Shown: piece after piece, positions 57,088 to 64,000 of the stretch
Layout of the letters: every line of letters begins with the position of its first letter
Numbering within the stretch: the stretch's first letter is position 1
Source: 66-474 sp035695065
Lineage (GTDB): Bacteria; Pseudomonadota; Gammaproteobacteria; Xanthomonadales; Rhodanobacteraceae
Direction of reading: 5' to 3'
NCBI GenBank assembly: GCA_035695065.1
Contig: DASSEW010000003.1
Span: 1-64,000, forward strand
Length of the DNA stretch: 64,000 nucleotides
Position numbers and translations under genes: made by a program
The notes under the pieces: model-generated
Told to the model about the DNA's origin: nothing
The model's database searches: none
Seen by the model: only the letters and a program-made list of their open reading frames with translations

Positions 57088-58216
57088 TCACGAAGCGTCG
57101 GCACGTTTCGCGCCCGCCTCAAGACCCATCTTCAAACTGGCTTCGACGAATTCATCCAGGTCGCCGTCCAGCACGCGTTGCGTGTCCGAACGTTCGACGC
57201 CGGTGCGCAGGTCCTTGATGCGGGACTGGTCGAGCACGTAGTTGCGGATCTGGCTGCCCCAGCCCACGTCGGACTTGGTCGCTTCCAGCGCGGCCTTTTC
57301 GGCGTTGCGCTTCTGCAATTCCATCTCGTACAACTTCGCGCGCAACATCTTCATCGCGCGGTCGCGGTTCGCGTGCTGCGAACGCTCGGTCTGGCAGGCG
57401 ACCACGATGCCACTCGGAACGTGGGTGATGCGCACCGCCGACTCGGTCTTGTTGACATGCTGGCCGCCGGCGCCGGAGGAGCGATACACGTCGGTCTTCA
57501 GGTCGGCGGGATTGATCTCGATGTCGATGTCGTCGTCCACTTCCGGCGAGACGAACACGGACGAGAACGAGGTGTGGCGGCGGTTGTCGGAATCGAACGG
57601 TGATTTGCGCACCAGGCGGTGCACGCCGATCTCGGTCTTCAGCCAGCCGTAGGCGTAATCGCCCTCGACGCGGAACGTCGCCGACTTGATGCCGGCCACT
57701 TCACCCGCGCTGGCTTCCAGCAATTCCGTCTTCCAGCCCTTGTCTTCCGCCCAGCGCAGGTACATGCGCAGCAGCATCTCGGCCCAGTCCTGCGCCTCGG
57801 TGCCGCCGGCGCCGGCTTGGATGTCCACGAACGCGTTCGACGCGTCCTGCTCGCCCGAGAACATGCGCTGGAATTCCAGCTTGCCGATCTGCGCCGCCAG
57901 CGCGTCCACGTCGCGCGCGATGGTCTGGACCGACGCTTCATCGTTTTCCGATGCGGCAAGTTCCAGCAACTCGTCGGCATCGTTCAGGCCGGAACCGATC
58001 TGGTCCAGCCCCTCGACCACCTGCTGCAGGCGCGCGCGTTCCCGACCCAGCTCCTGCGCACGCTGCGGGTCGTCCCAGACGTTCGGATTTTCCAGCTCGC
58101 GGCTTACTTCCTCGAGACGTTCGCGCCTGGCCGGGTAGTCAAAGATACCCCCGTAGCGATTCGGCGCGGGCCTGCAGGTCCGCGATCTGGGCGTGGATCG
58201 GATTGGTCTCGAGCAT
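57088..58216 (-). CDS. prfB: Peptide chain release factor 2, with programmed +1 frameshift
   Basis: 375 residues after frameshifting. Codons 1-25 run from ATG 58216 to CTT 58142-58144, where the in-frame TGA follows at 58139-58141; the ribosome slips +1 to read GAC and continues from 58140. The product reads RGYLDYPARRERLEEV across the junction. SPF motif (RKSPFDSDNRRH) reads UGA/UAA and GAGGQHVNKTES catalyses hydrolysis. Reading one frame only gives an incorrect, longer N-terminus. Followed by lysS. Confidence 0.96.
58138..58153 (-). promoter_or_regulatory. prfB autoregulatory frameshift site
   Basis: CGGGGGTATCTTTGAC on the minus strand, matching the E. coli AGGGGGTATCTTTGAC in all but the first base. 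The GGGGG tract acts as an internal Shine-Dalgarno, CTT slips to TTT, and TGA is the RF2-specific stop. Low RF2 favours slipping and so restores RF2. Confidence 0.95.
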
Positions 58217-58357
58217 GGCCGTTGGGTCTTGCGAAAAAGATCGGTGATGGTAGCAAAGCCGCCGAATTGCCGCACGGTCACGCGGGCGATCTGACATCCG
58301 TCACTGGCGCTGCGGCGCACGCCTGTCTATCGTTTGCGCATCCAAGGGAGAACCGCC

Positions 58358-58732
58358 ATGTCCGACGACACCAAACCGGCGCGCAGCTACGACTACCGCT
58401 TGTTCCCTGCGCTGTTCGTGATCGCGCTCGGCGTGCTGTTCCTGCTGCGCAATCTCGGTTATGCCTTCGATTTTTTCGAGTTCCACAACTGGTGGGCGTG
58501 GCTGATCCTGGTCGCTTCGGTCGCGCCGCTCACGCGCGCCTACGAGTCGTACCGCGCAAGCGGAAAGTTCGACGGCATGGTGGCGCATCACCTGTTCGTC
58601 GCCGGTGCGATCATCGTCGTCGCCGGAATGTTCCTGCTGGAACTCGACTGGGGCCGCTGGTGGCCGTTGTTCGTGATTCTGGGCGGGCTTTCGATGCTGG
58701 CGCGCGGAGATCGGCCGCGCACCGCAAAGTGA
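58358..58732 (+). CDS. Small membrane protein (LiaF-TM-like)
   Basis: 124 residues from ATG 58358 with AAGGGAG 7 nt upstream. Four hydrophobic segments (about 14-31, 42-57, 76-93 and 96-112), and a charged middle part (RAYESYRASGKFDGM). This resembles the small membrane domain at the N-terminus of LiaF-like stress proteins; function unknown. It is convergent with the FMN reductase gene, the two ending on adjacent bases. Confidence 0.75.
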   Translation: MSDDTKPARSYDYRLFPALFVIALGVLFLLRNLGYAFDFFEFHNWWAWLILVASVAPLTRAYESYRASGKFDGMVAHHLFVAGAIIVVAGMFLLELDWGRWWPLFVILGGLSMLARGDRPRTAK

Positions 58733-59290
58733 TCAGCCCTTCGCGAACCGACCCACCCATGCCACGTACTTGTCCACGAAGCCCTGCAGGAACTCGCGCG
58801 TGCTGTCCACGGTGATGCTGCCGTCCGCCGCAATCAACCCTTCCTTGTACTGGATGAAGGCTTCCGGCATCTGCAGCATCGGGATGTCCAGGAACACGCA
58901 GATGTTGCGCAGGTGCTGCTGCGCGAGCGCGGTGCCGGTGGAACCCATGGTGGTGCCGATCACCGCGCCGGGCTTGCCGGCGAACGCATTGGTGCCGTAG
59001 GGGCGCGAAGCGATGTCGATCGCGTTTTTCAGCACGCCGGGAATCGAGCGGTTGTACTCCGGCGTCACGAACAGCACGCCGTCGGCGTTCTTGATCTGCT
59101 CCTTCATCTGCTTCGCCGCCGGCGGGTAATCCTTCTCGTTGTCCTGGTTGAACAACGGCAGGTCGCCGATGTTGATGTACTCGAAGGCGAGCTTGTCGCC
59201 CGCGAGTTTCTGCAGCGCGTGCGCGAGCTGCTTGTTGAAAGAACCCTTGCGCAGGCTGCCGATCAGCACCGCGATTTTCAGAGTTGCCAT
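58733..59290 (-). CDS. NAD(P)H-dependent FMN reductase (ChrR/YieF-like)
   Basis: 185 residues, flavodoxin-like. KIAVLIGSLRKGSFNKQLAH binds FMN phosphate and FVTPEYNRSIPGVLKNAIDI is the family signature; GKPGAVIGTTMGSTGTALAQ completes the site. Two-electron quinone (and chromate) reduction protects against redox stress. ATG with AAAGGAG upstream. The window holds a second flavodoxin-fold quinone reductase, azoR, from a different subfamily. Confidence 0.92.
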   Translation of the reverse strand: MATLKIAVLIGSLRKGSFNKQLAHALQKLAGDKLAFEYINIGDLPLFNQDNEKDYPPAAKQMKEQIKNADGVLFVTPEYNRSIPGVLKNAIDIASRPYGTNAFAGKPGAVIGTTMGSTGTALAQQHLRNICVFLDIPMLQMPEAFIQYKEGLIAADGSITVDSTREFLQGFVDKYVAWVGRFAKG

Positions 59291-59406
59291 ATCGAACTCC
59301 TTTCAAACAGGTGATGCCACCATCCTTCGCGCAGCGGCGGCGTGAAAAAGCTCCCCACCGCGTTTTGCGGGCGAGAGGGTTGGGTGAAGCCGCGTTGTTG
59401 TAGTGA

Positions 59407-59457
59407 GTAGGGCGGGCATTGCCCGCCGGGTTCGTCGGCGGACGATGTCCGCCCTAC
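59407..59457. repeat. GTAGGGCGGGCA...TGTCCGCCCTAC repeat
   Basis: GTAGGGCGGGCATTGCCCGCC, a short centre, then GGCGGACGATGTCCGCCCTAC. Close relative of the unit at 44012, in the opposite order. Seven bases from the methyltransferase stop codon. Confidence 0.75.
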
Positions 59458-59463
59458 ACGGCT

Positions 59464-60306
59464 TCACGGTTTCACGAACCTCAACGTCATCCGGTCGGAT
59501 TCCCCGATCGCCTTCATCTTCACGTGTTCGGCATCCGGCCCGGAAAGATCCGGCGGCAGGCGATGGATGTTGATGTCCTCGGGATCCTTCGGATTGGAGT
59601 TGATCTCAGAAGCACCCGCCAACCGGAAGCCGTTCCGCAGGCCGGCCTCGATGATGTAGTCCTCGGGAATCCGGTGCAGCGCCTTCGAGCTTTGCACCGC
59701 ATCCGCGAACGGCTTGGCGCGATGGTCGGTGAAGCCGAACACGCCGCCGGGCTTCAACACTTTGAAAGCGGCCTTGAACACCGCATCCAGCGTCTGCGGG
59801 CTGTCGTTCAACCAGTCGTGCGCGTTGCGGAAGGTGAGCACCATGTCGGCCGAATTGTCCGGCCCGAGGTCCACATGCTTCGGCGGCGAGAACGGGATCA
59901 CCTTGGTGACGTGTCCGTACACCTTCGGATCGGACTTCAACTTTTGCTCGAACTTGCTCGGCCCGCCATTGCGCGGCGGCGGAGTCGCTTCGATCAAATG
60001 TCCGTCCGCGTACAGGAACGGCGCCAGGATTTCGGTGTACCAGCCGCCGCCCGGATCAAGCTCGATCACGGTCATGTCCGGTTTGATCCCGAAGAACTCC
60101 AGCGTTTCGACCGGGTGCCGATATGGGTCGCGCGCCTTGTTGGCATCCGAACGCCAACTCCCATTCACCGCTTCCTTCAACAACGTGGCGGTATCGCCCG
60201 AAGGCGCGATCGGGCCGTTGTCCGCCGCTGCATAGGCGACGCCACCGGTGCACAACGCGCCGGCCAATGTAAAAGCAACCGCCTTCAAGCAAGTCCGCTG
60301 CAACAT
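59464..60306 (-). CDS. Exported protein with class I SAM-methyltransferase fold
   Basis: 280 residues. Residues 1-27 (MLQRTCLKAVAFTLAGALCT... ending YAAA) are a Sec signal peptide, so the product should be periplasmic. After the region GSWRSDANKARDPYRHPVETL comes motif I VIELDPGGGWYTEILAPFL, motif II/III DMVLTFRNAHDWLNDSPQTL and ALKVLKPGGVFGFTDHRA-like post-motif. This is the family of secreted 'putative methyltransferases' of proteobacteria. SAM is not expected in the periplasm, so activity is unproven. AGGAGG ribosome-binding site. Confidence 0.85.
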   Translation of the reverse strand: MLQRTCLKAVAFTLAGALCTGGVAYAAADNGPIAPSGDTATLLKEAVNGSWRSDANKARDPYRHPVETLEFFGIKPDMTVIELDPGGGWYTEILAPFLYADGHLIEATPPPRNGGPSKFEQKLKSDPKVYGHVTKVIPFSPPKHVDLGPDNSADMVLTFRNAHDWLNDSPQTLDAVFKAAFKVLKPGGVFGFTDHRAKPFADAVQSSKALHRIPEDYIIEAGLRNGFRLAGASEINSNPKDPEDINIHRLPPDLSGPDAEHVKMKAIGESDRMTLRFVKP

Positions 60307-60470
60307 GGCGAGTCCTCCTGACGTGGGAACGGGTTAGAGTACGCCGAAATCCAACCCACAATGCGGCGAACGATTACATGAAGTCGAAAGTCATGTCCCG
60401 AATTGTCGCGCCACGCGCTTCAGAACAAGGGGTGTGCCCGGAATTCACCCTCCCACATCAAGGAACTCTG

Positions 60471-60935
60471 ATGAATAGACTCATAGGTGGAACGACGGCG
60501 GCGATGCTGGCCGTTTTCGGCATGGCGCATGCGCAGGAATTTGCCAGTCGCTGGGGCGCGCCCGATGATTCAACCGTCAAAGCCATCATCGCCGTGGAAA
60601 GGGCGTGGGCCGAAACCAGTTGTGGCATATCGCCGCCGCCAGCCCTGAGAGCAGCAGTGGCGGGCGATTTTCTTGGCACTTCCACGCGCGGGCAGCACTA
60701 CGAAAAAGCACGGGCGCTGGAATCAGGAAACGATCATGACTGCAAGCTCGGGCAAGTCAGGGTCCACTTCTTCGGAGATTCGCTGGCGGTCGCTTATGGA
60801 AGCGAAAGCTCCATCGGGAAAACTGCCGACGAAAAGGAAGGAAGGCGCTGCGCAATCTGGACGGATACCTGGCTGAAGCGCGACGGCGCGTGGCAAATCA
60901 TCGCGGCCCAGGACAATCCTGTGGATTGCCGATAG
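60471..60935 (+). CDS. Exported NTF2-like/SnoaL-fold protein
   Basis: 154 residues from ATG 60471 with AAGGAA upstream; a longer start is possible but unlikely. Signal peptide MNRLIGGTTAAMLAVFGMAHAQ. The mature part has VKAIIAVERAWAETSCGISP, VRVHFFGDSLAVAYGSESSI and RCAIWTDTWLKRDGAWQIIA, typical of DUF4440/SnoaL-like cone-shaped folds. Four cysteines could form disulfides. Substrate unknown. Base composition is a little less GC-rich than average. Confidence 0.8.
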   Translation: MNRLIGGTTAAMLAVFGMAHAQEFASRWGAPDDSTVKAIIAVERAWAETSCGISPPPALRAAVAGDFLGTSTRGQHYEKARALESGNDHDCKLGQVRVHFFGDSLAVAYGSESSIGKTADEKEGRRCAIWTDTWLKRDGAWQIIAAQDNPVDCR

Positions 60936-60955
60936 CCCGCGTAGGTTGGGGGTGA

Positions 60956-61134
60956 GCAAGCGTAGGGGGCGGGAGTAGCGGAGCGGATCACGCCAGTCGA
61001 ACCGCGACAGGCGGGTTGGCACCCGCCCTACAGGTCTTCGGAAATCCATTGCTTCGCCGAGTCGAGTTCGCACAACGGGAACAGCCGAAACTCACCGGGA
61101 ATCATGAACCCGGACGCGAACGCGATTCCGCGCA
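60956..61134. repeat. Tandem duplication, outer copy (GTAGGGCGGG repeat plus gene tail)
   Basis: 60956-61134 matches 61135-61312 at an offset of 177-179 bp with few differences. The unit comprises a GTAGGG(GG)CGGGAGTAGCGG...CCGCCCTAC repeat (to 61031) and a copy of the 3' end of the STAS-like gene. A recent tandem duplication. Confidence 0.85.
61028..61134 (-). pseudogene. Duplicated 3' fragment of the STAS/SpoIIAA-like gene
   Basis: On the minus strand this reads in frame to KQWISEDL and a TAG stop, against KHWISEGL in the intact gene, with scattered substitutions upstream. About 35 codons, without a start of its own. Produced by the tandem duplication described above. Confidence 0.8.
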
Positions 61135-61204
61135 GCAAGCGTAGGGCGGGAGTAGCGGAGCGGATCCCGCCAGTCGAACCGCGACAGGCGGGTTGGCACC
61201 CGCC

Positions 61205-61573
61205 CTACAAGCCTTCGGAAATCCAATGCTTCGCCGAGTCGAGTTCGCACAACGGGAACAGCCGGAACTCACCGGGAATCAGGAACCCGAACGCGAACGC
61301 GATTCCGCGCAGCCAAGGCGTGTCGGTCACCAGCGCAATGCATTCCCAGCCGCGCCAGTGGCGCAGGCCGAGCGTAAGGTCTTGCCACACCGCGCCGAAT
61401 TCGAAACCGCGGAAGTCGTTGCCCATCAACCAGAGCACGCGCAGCTTGCGGTGCTGCGCGAACGCGGCTTCGATGCGCGGCGTCTTGATGGTGCGATATT
61501 CGACCGACGTCACCTTGCCGCGCGCGATGAAGCCGAGCACGCCGTCGGGCAAGCCTTGCATCGTTTCGATCAT
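61205..61573 (-). CDS. STAS/SpoIIAA-like protein (DUF3478 type)
   Basis: 122 residues from ATG 61573 (MIETMQGLPDGVLGFIARGK). SpoIIAA-like fold: IARGKVTSVEYRTIKTPRIE, KLRVLWLMGNDFRGFEFGAV and WQDLTLGLRHWRGWECIALV, then LCELDSAKHWI at the end. These stand-alone STAS-like proteins are thought to bind lipids or act as regulators; function unknown. The TAG stop is inside a GTAGGGCGGG repeat, and the last 35 codons are duplicated next to it. Confidence 0.85.
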   Translation of the reverse strand: MIETMQGLPDGVLGFIARGKVTSVEYRTIKTPRIEAAFAQHRKLRVLWLMGNDFRGFEFGAVWQDLTLGLRHWRGWECIALVTDTPWLRGIAFAFGFLIPGEFRLFPLCELDSAKHWISEGL

Positions 61574-61685
61574 GCGGAATGATGCAGCAATGCTCCAACA
61601 AACACGCGTGAAGCCTTCAGCCGTCACCCCGACGACGGATTGGCCGGGATCGAGCTACCGGGGCAGCATGCGGCCCGTCAAAAGC

Positions 61686-61722
61686 AAAGACACTGGATCC
61701 CGGCCTGCGCCGGGATGAGGAC
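61686..61722. repeat. CCCGGCCTGCGCCGGGATGAGG hairpin
   Basis: TGGATCCCGGCCTGCGCCGGGATGAGGA, a diverged unit of the ATTCCGG family. Between the STAS-like gene and the S9 peptidase gene. Confidence 0.5.
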
Positions 61723-61766
61723 ATCCAGAACGGTTCGCAACGAGGAAGCGAATGGCCGCGTGCGCC

Positions 61767-63815
61767 CTATTGCAGGTACTTCCTCATCCACCCCACCCAG
61801 CGCTTGTACACGTCCGTGGTGCGCACGATGTCGTGCGGGAAGTGCGAATCGGCCGGATACGCATAGAACTCCACCGGCACGCCGGCGTCGCGCAGCGCGT
61901 GGAACCATTCGTAGGAATTGATCAGCGGCACGTTGGGGTCGCCCACGTCACCCATGATCAGGGTCGGCGCCTTGACGTTCTGCGCATACGCGATCGGCGA
62001 CTGCTCGCGCCAGATGTCGTGGTACTTGGCCGTCCACGGCGAGCCACCGAAGAAATAGGTGTCGCCGGTCTGGTAGTAAGACACCGTGTAATCCATCACC
62101 CAGTCGGTCAGCGCCGCACCCGCGACGGCGGCCTTCCATGTGTCGTAATGGCCGCTGAGCCAGGTCGTCATGTAACCGCCGTAGGACCAGCCGGACACGC
62201 CGATGCGATTCGTGTCGACGATGCCGAGTTTCTCGACCGCGGCGAGCCCCGCCATCACGTCCTTGCCCGGACCTTCGCCGGTGTCGCGGAAGATCGCGTG
62301 CTGGTACTTGTCACCGAGGTTGGTGCTGCCGCGATAGTTCGGCTGGAACACCAGGAAGCCGTTCGCCGCGAGCAGCTGGATCAGCGGCGAGAAGCGCAGA
62401 TCAGACGACGCTTCCGGGCCGCCGTGGATCACCAGTACCAGCGGATACTTCTTCCCGGATTTGTAATCCACGGGATAGGTGAGCACACCGTCCTCGTCGA
62501 AGCCGTCCGCGCTCGTCCATCGCACGGCTTCGCTGCGGCCAAGTTTCAACTGGTCCACGAAGGCGTTGAGGTCGGTGAGCCGGCGCGGCTTCGCGCTGGA
62601 CGAGTCGAGCACATACAACTCGTCCGGGTGATCCGCCGTGGTGGCGATGAACGCGACGCGCCCGTTGTTCGCGACGCTCAGTTCCGGATTGACCTGCACT
62701 TCGCCGAGATCCAGTTCGCGCGCGACGCCATCCAGCGGCTGCACCCACAGGGTCGCTTGCGTGCCCTTGCTGCCGGCCAGCAGCAGCGCCTTGCCACCCG
62801 GCAACCATTCGTAGCTGTCGATGTTGCGCGCCAGTGCCGCAGTGACGTCATCCGGATCACCTTGCCCATTGCCGACATACACGGCATTGCCGTTGTTCTG
62901 GTCGCCGTTGCGCGGACGCATGAAAGCGTAGCTGTCGCCCTTCGGCGCGAACTTCAGGTCGCTCGAGCCCTGCGCGGTCACCAATGCACGCGGCTTGCCG
63001 CCGTTCGCATCCACCTCGTCGACCACGGACTGGAAAGAAGGTCCCCACCACGGCCCGGGGAAGCGTGTGAACGCGATGCCGCGCCCGTCGGGCGTCCACG
63101 CAGGCTCAGGCGCGGAATCCTGCTGGTCGGTCTGCAAGCTGAAATCGCCTTGGGTCAGCCGCTTCGGCTCTCCACCCGTACTCGACACGACCCACAGGTG
63201 ATCGGGCGTCAGCGCCGCGCGCGCGAGGAAATTGTTGTCGGTGACCTGGAAGGCGTCATCGTGCTCCTTGATCGCCTTCGCGTTCTTCGCCTCGTCGGCG
63301 GTGAGGAACGCGATGCGAGTGCCGTCCGGGCTCCATGAGAAGGAATCAACGCCCTGCTTGGCGTGCGTGATCCGCACCGGGTCGCCGCCGTCCATCGGCA
63401 TCACGAAGACCTGCGCCTTCTTGTCGTCGTCGTCCTTGTCGGAATCGTCGTCCTTGGAATCGGAGCCATCCTGCGCGCCATGATCGTCCGCGAGGAACGC
63501 CAGCTTCGTGCCATCCGGCGACCAGCGCAGCGAATCCAGTCCCGTGCGCTTCCAGGTCAGCGCGCGCTTGTTGCCCGTCGCCACGTCCACCAGGTCAATC
63601 TCCTGGCGGCGCTTGTCGGATTTCCAGTCCGGCGTGGAGACGATCACCACGATCTTCGTGCCGTCCGGCGATATCTGCGGATTACTCAGCGAAGCGATCT
63701 TGCGCAGGTCTTCCAGCTGGAACGAGTTGGACGGCGCGGCGTTCGCGACACCGAAAGAGGTGCAGGCGAGCAAGGCGACGGCGGCGCAAAAGGCGAGCGA
63801 TTTGCGGGCGAGCAT
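61767..63815 (-). CDS. Exported S9 prolyl oligopeptidase-family peptidase
   Basis: 682 residues. Signal peptide at 1-27 (ending VANAA). WD40-like beta-propeller repeats (NPQISPDGTKIV, SFSWSPDGTRIAFL and others) over about 40-400, then an alpha/beta-hydrolase domain with nucleophile GWSYGG (Ser544), the Asp in GDVGDPNVP and the His in DSHFPHD. Closest to the dipeptidyl/acylaminoacyl peptidase branch. An Asp/Lys-rich loop (SDSKDDDSDKDDDDKK, about 118-133) interrupts the propeller. It is the gene after recJ on this strand. Confidence 0.93.
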   Translation of the reverse strand: MLARKSLAFCAAVALLACTSFGVANAAPSNSFQLEDLRKIASLSNPQISPDGTKIVVIVSTPDWKSDKRRQEIDLVDVATGNKRALTWKRTGLDSLRWSPDGTKLAFLADDHGAQDGSDSKDDDSDKDDDDKKAQVFVMPMDGGDPVRITHAKQGVDSFSWSPDGTRIAFLTADEAKNAKAIKEHDDAFQVTDNNFLARAALTPDHLWVVSSTGGEPKRLTQGDFSLQTDQQDSAPEPAWTPDGRGIAFTRFPGPWWGPSFQSVVDEVDANGGKPRALVTAQGSSDLKFAPKGDSYAFMRPRNGDQNNGNAVYVGNGQGDPDDVTAALARNIDSYEWLPGGKALLLAGSKGTQATLWVQPLDGVARELDLGEVQVNPELSVANNGRVAFIATTADHPDELYVLDSSSAKPRRLTDLNAFVDQLKLGRSEAVRWTSADGFDEDGVLTYPVDYKSGKKYPLVLVIHGGPEASSDLRFSPLIQLLAANGFLVFQPNYRGSTNLGDKYQHAIFRDTGEGPGKDVMAGLAAVEKLGIVDTNRIGVSGWSYGGYMTTWLSGHYDTWKAAVAGAALTDWVMDYTVSYYQTGDTYFFGGSPWTAKYHDIWREQSPIAYAQNVKAPTLIMGDVGDPNVPLINSYEWFHALRDAGVPVEFYAYPADSHFPHDIVRTTDVYKRWVGWMRKYLQ

Positions 63816-63879
63816 GGCAATCCCCAGTCAGAACGCGCCGAGGGTACGACAGAACGATCCGGCGCGTCAGCCGCGGAAG

Positions 63880-64000
63880 TCATGCCGGCGCGAGTGCCGG
63901 CACCGGTTCGACGTGGCGCACCAGCAGTCGCAACGACTCCACGCCCTGCCAGTCGTCAATGGTCAGTTCGTAAACGACCCGAATAGATGATCCGTCCGGC
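63880..64000 (-). CDS. recJ: Single-stranded-DNA exonuclease RecJ (partial, C-terminal 39 codons)
   Basis: Continues beyond the right edge. The last 39 residues include IRVVYELTIDDWQGVESLRL and LVRHVEP, the end of the RecJ OB-fold domain. RecJ degrades single-stranded DNA 5'-3' in recombination and mismatch repair. recJ-prfB-lysS is contiguous in E. coli; here recJ is about 5.7 kb upstream of prfB with five genes between. The identification rests on a short piece. Confidence 0.75.
   Translation of the reverse strand, partial: PDGSSIRVVYELTIDDWQGVESLRLLVRHVEPVPALAPA

Noticed and set aside
57088..58320. prfB as one 410-codon frame starting at 58320
   Set aside because: The first 60 or so codons are not RF2-like. 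The correct N-terminus is in another frame, joined by the conserved CTTTGAC frameshift.

Overview
The window is a stretch of high-GC chromosome (about two thirds GC by eye) from a gammaproteobacterium. Gene content and order point to the Xanthomonadales/Lysobacterales, probably Rhodanobacteraceae or a relative; this is an inference from protein style, not a database result. Almost every gene is an ordinary core or near-core gene. I see no prophage, insertion sequence, CRISPR array or integron. The non-coding novelty lies in many short inverted-repeat (REP/BIME-like) elements between genes.

Layout. 1-4.6 kb: clpS-clpA (clpA runs off the left edge), then divergent nudJ-mnmA-hflD with overlapping genes. 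4.6-14.3 kb: a CLC anion channel with CBS domains, aconitase acnA, a repeat-rich gap, an exported S10 carboxypeptidase-like protein, a lipoprotein, fadD and a cupin. 14.3-19.9 kb: a small membrane protein, a PilZ protein, dinB, then scpA-scpB-rluB and an ArsC-like protein. 20-23.7 kb: omega-amidase plus glutamine/methionine aminotransferase, and a LysR regulator divergent from azoR. 23.7-31.2 kb: the cell-envelope pair pbpC and a giant alpha-2-macroglobulin lipoprotein. 31.5-35.2 kb: a YdeP-type molybdopterin oxidoreductase, an unrecognised protein coupled to a CPBP membrane protease, and tRNA-Ser(UGA).

35.4-48.3 kb resembles the E. coli trxB-ftsK-lolA-rarA-serS-aat neighbourhood. Here ftsK, lolA, yoaK-like, a TPR/2OG-oxygenase, rarA and serS are on the minus strand; ald is next to them, and trxB, a FemAB-like gene and aat run the other way. 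48.3-55.4 kb: phasin, acyl-CoA-binding protein, paiB, zipA, smc, bolA and yciI. 55.5-58.2 kb: lysS and prfB; prfB has the classical +1 programmed frameshift, so a plain ORF reading misplaces its start. 58.3-64 kb: a membrane protein, an NAD(P)H:FMN reductase, an exported methyltransferase-fold protein, an NTF2-like protein, a STAS/SpoIIAA-like gene whose 3' end has been tandemly duplicated, an S9 peptidase, and the last 39 codons of recJ.

Functional links. Smc, ScpA and ScpB are all present and should form the chromosome condensin; FtsK and ZipA act at the septum. ClpS and ClpA work together in N-end-rule proteolysis. SerRS is followed directly by its substrate tRNA-Ser. The aminotransferase and omega-amidase can act in sequence. 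PbpC and the macroglobulin form a known periplasmic pair. The observations most worth checking are a codon-atypical patch inside serS, repeats that supply the TAG stop codons of three genes, the duplicated STAS gene tail, and the unknown protein with an HEVVE motif coupled to a CPBP protease.
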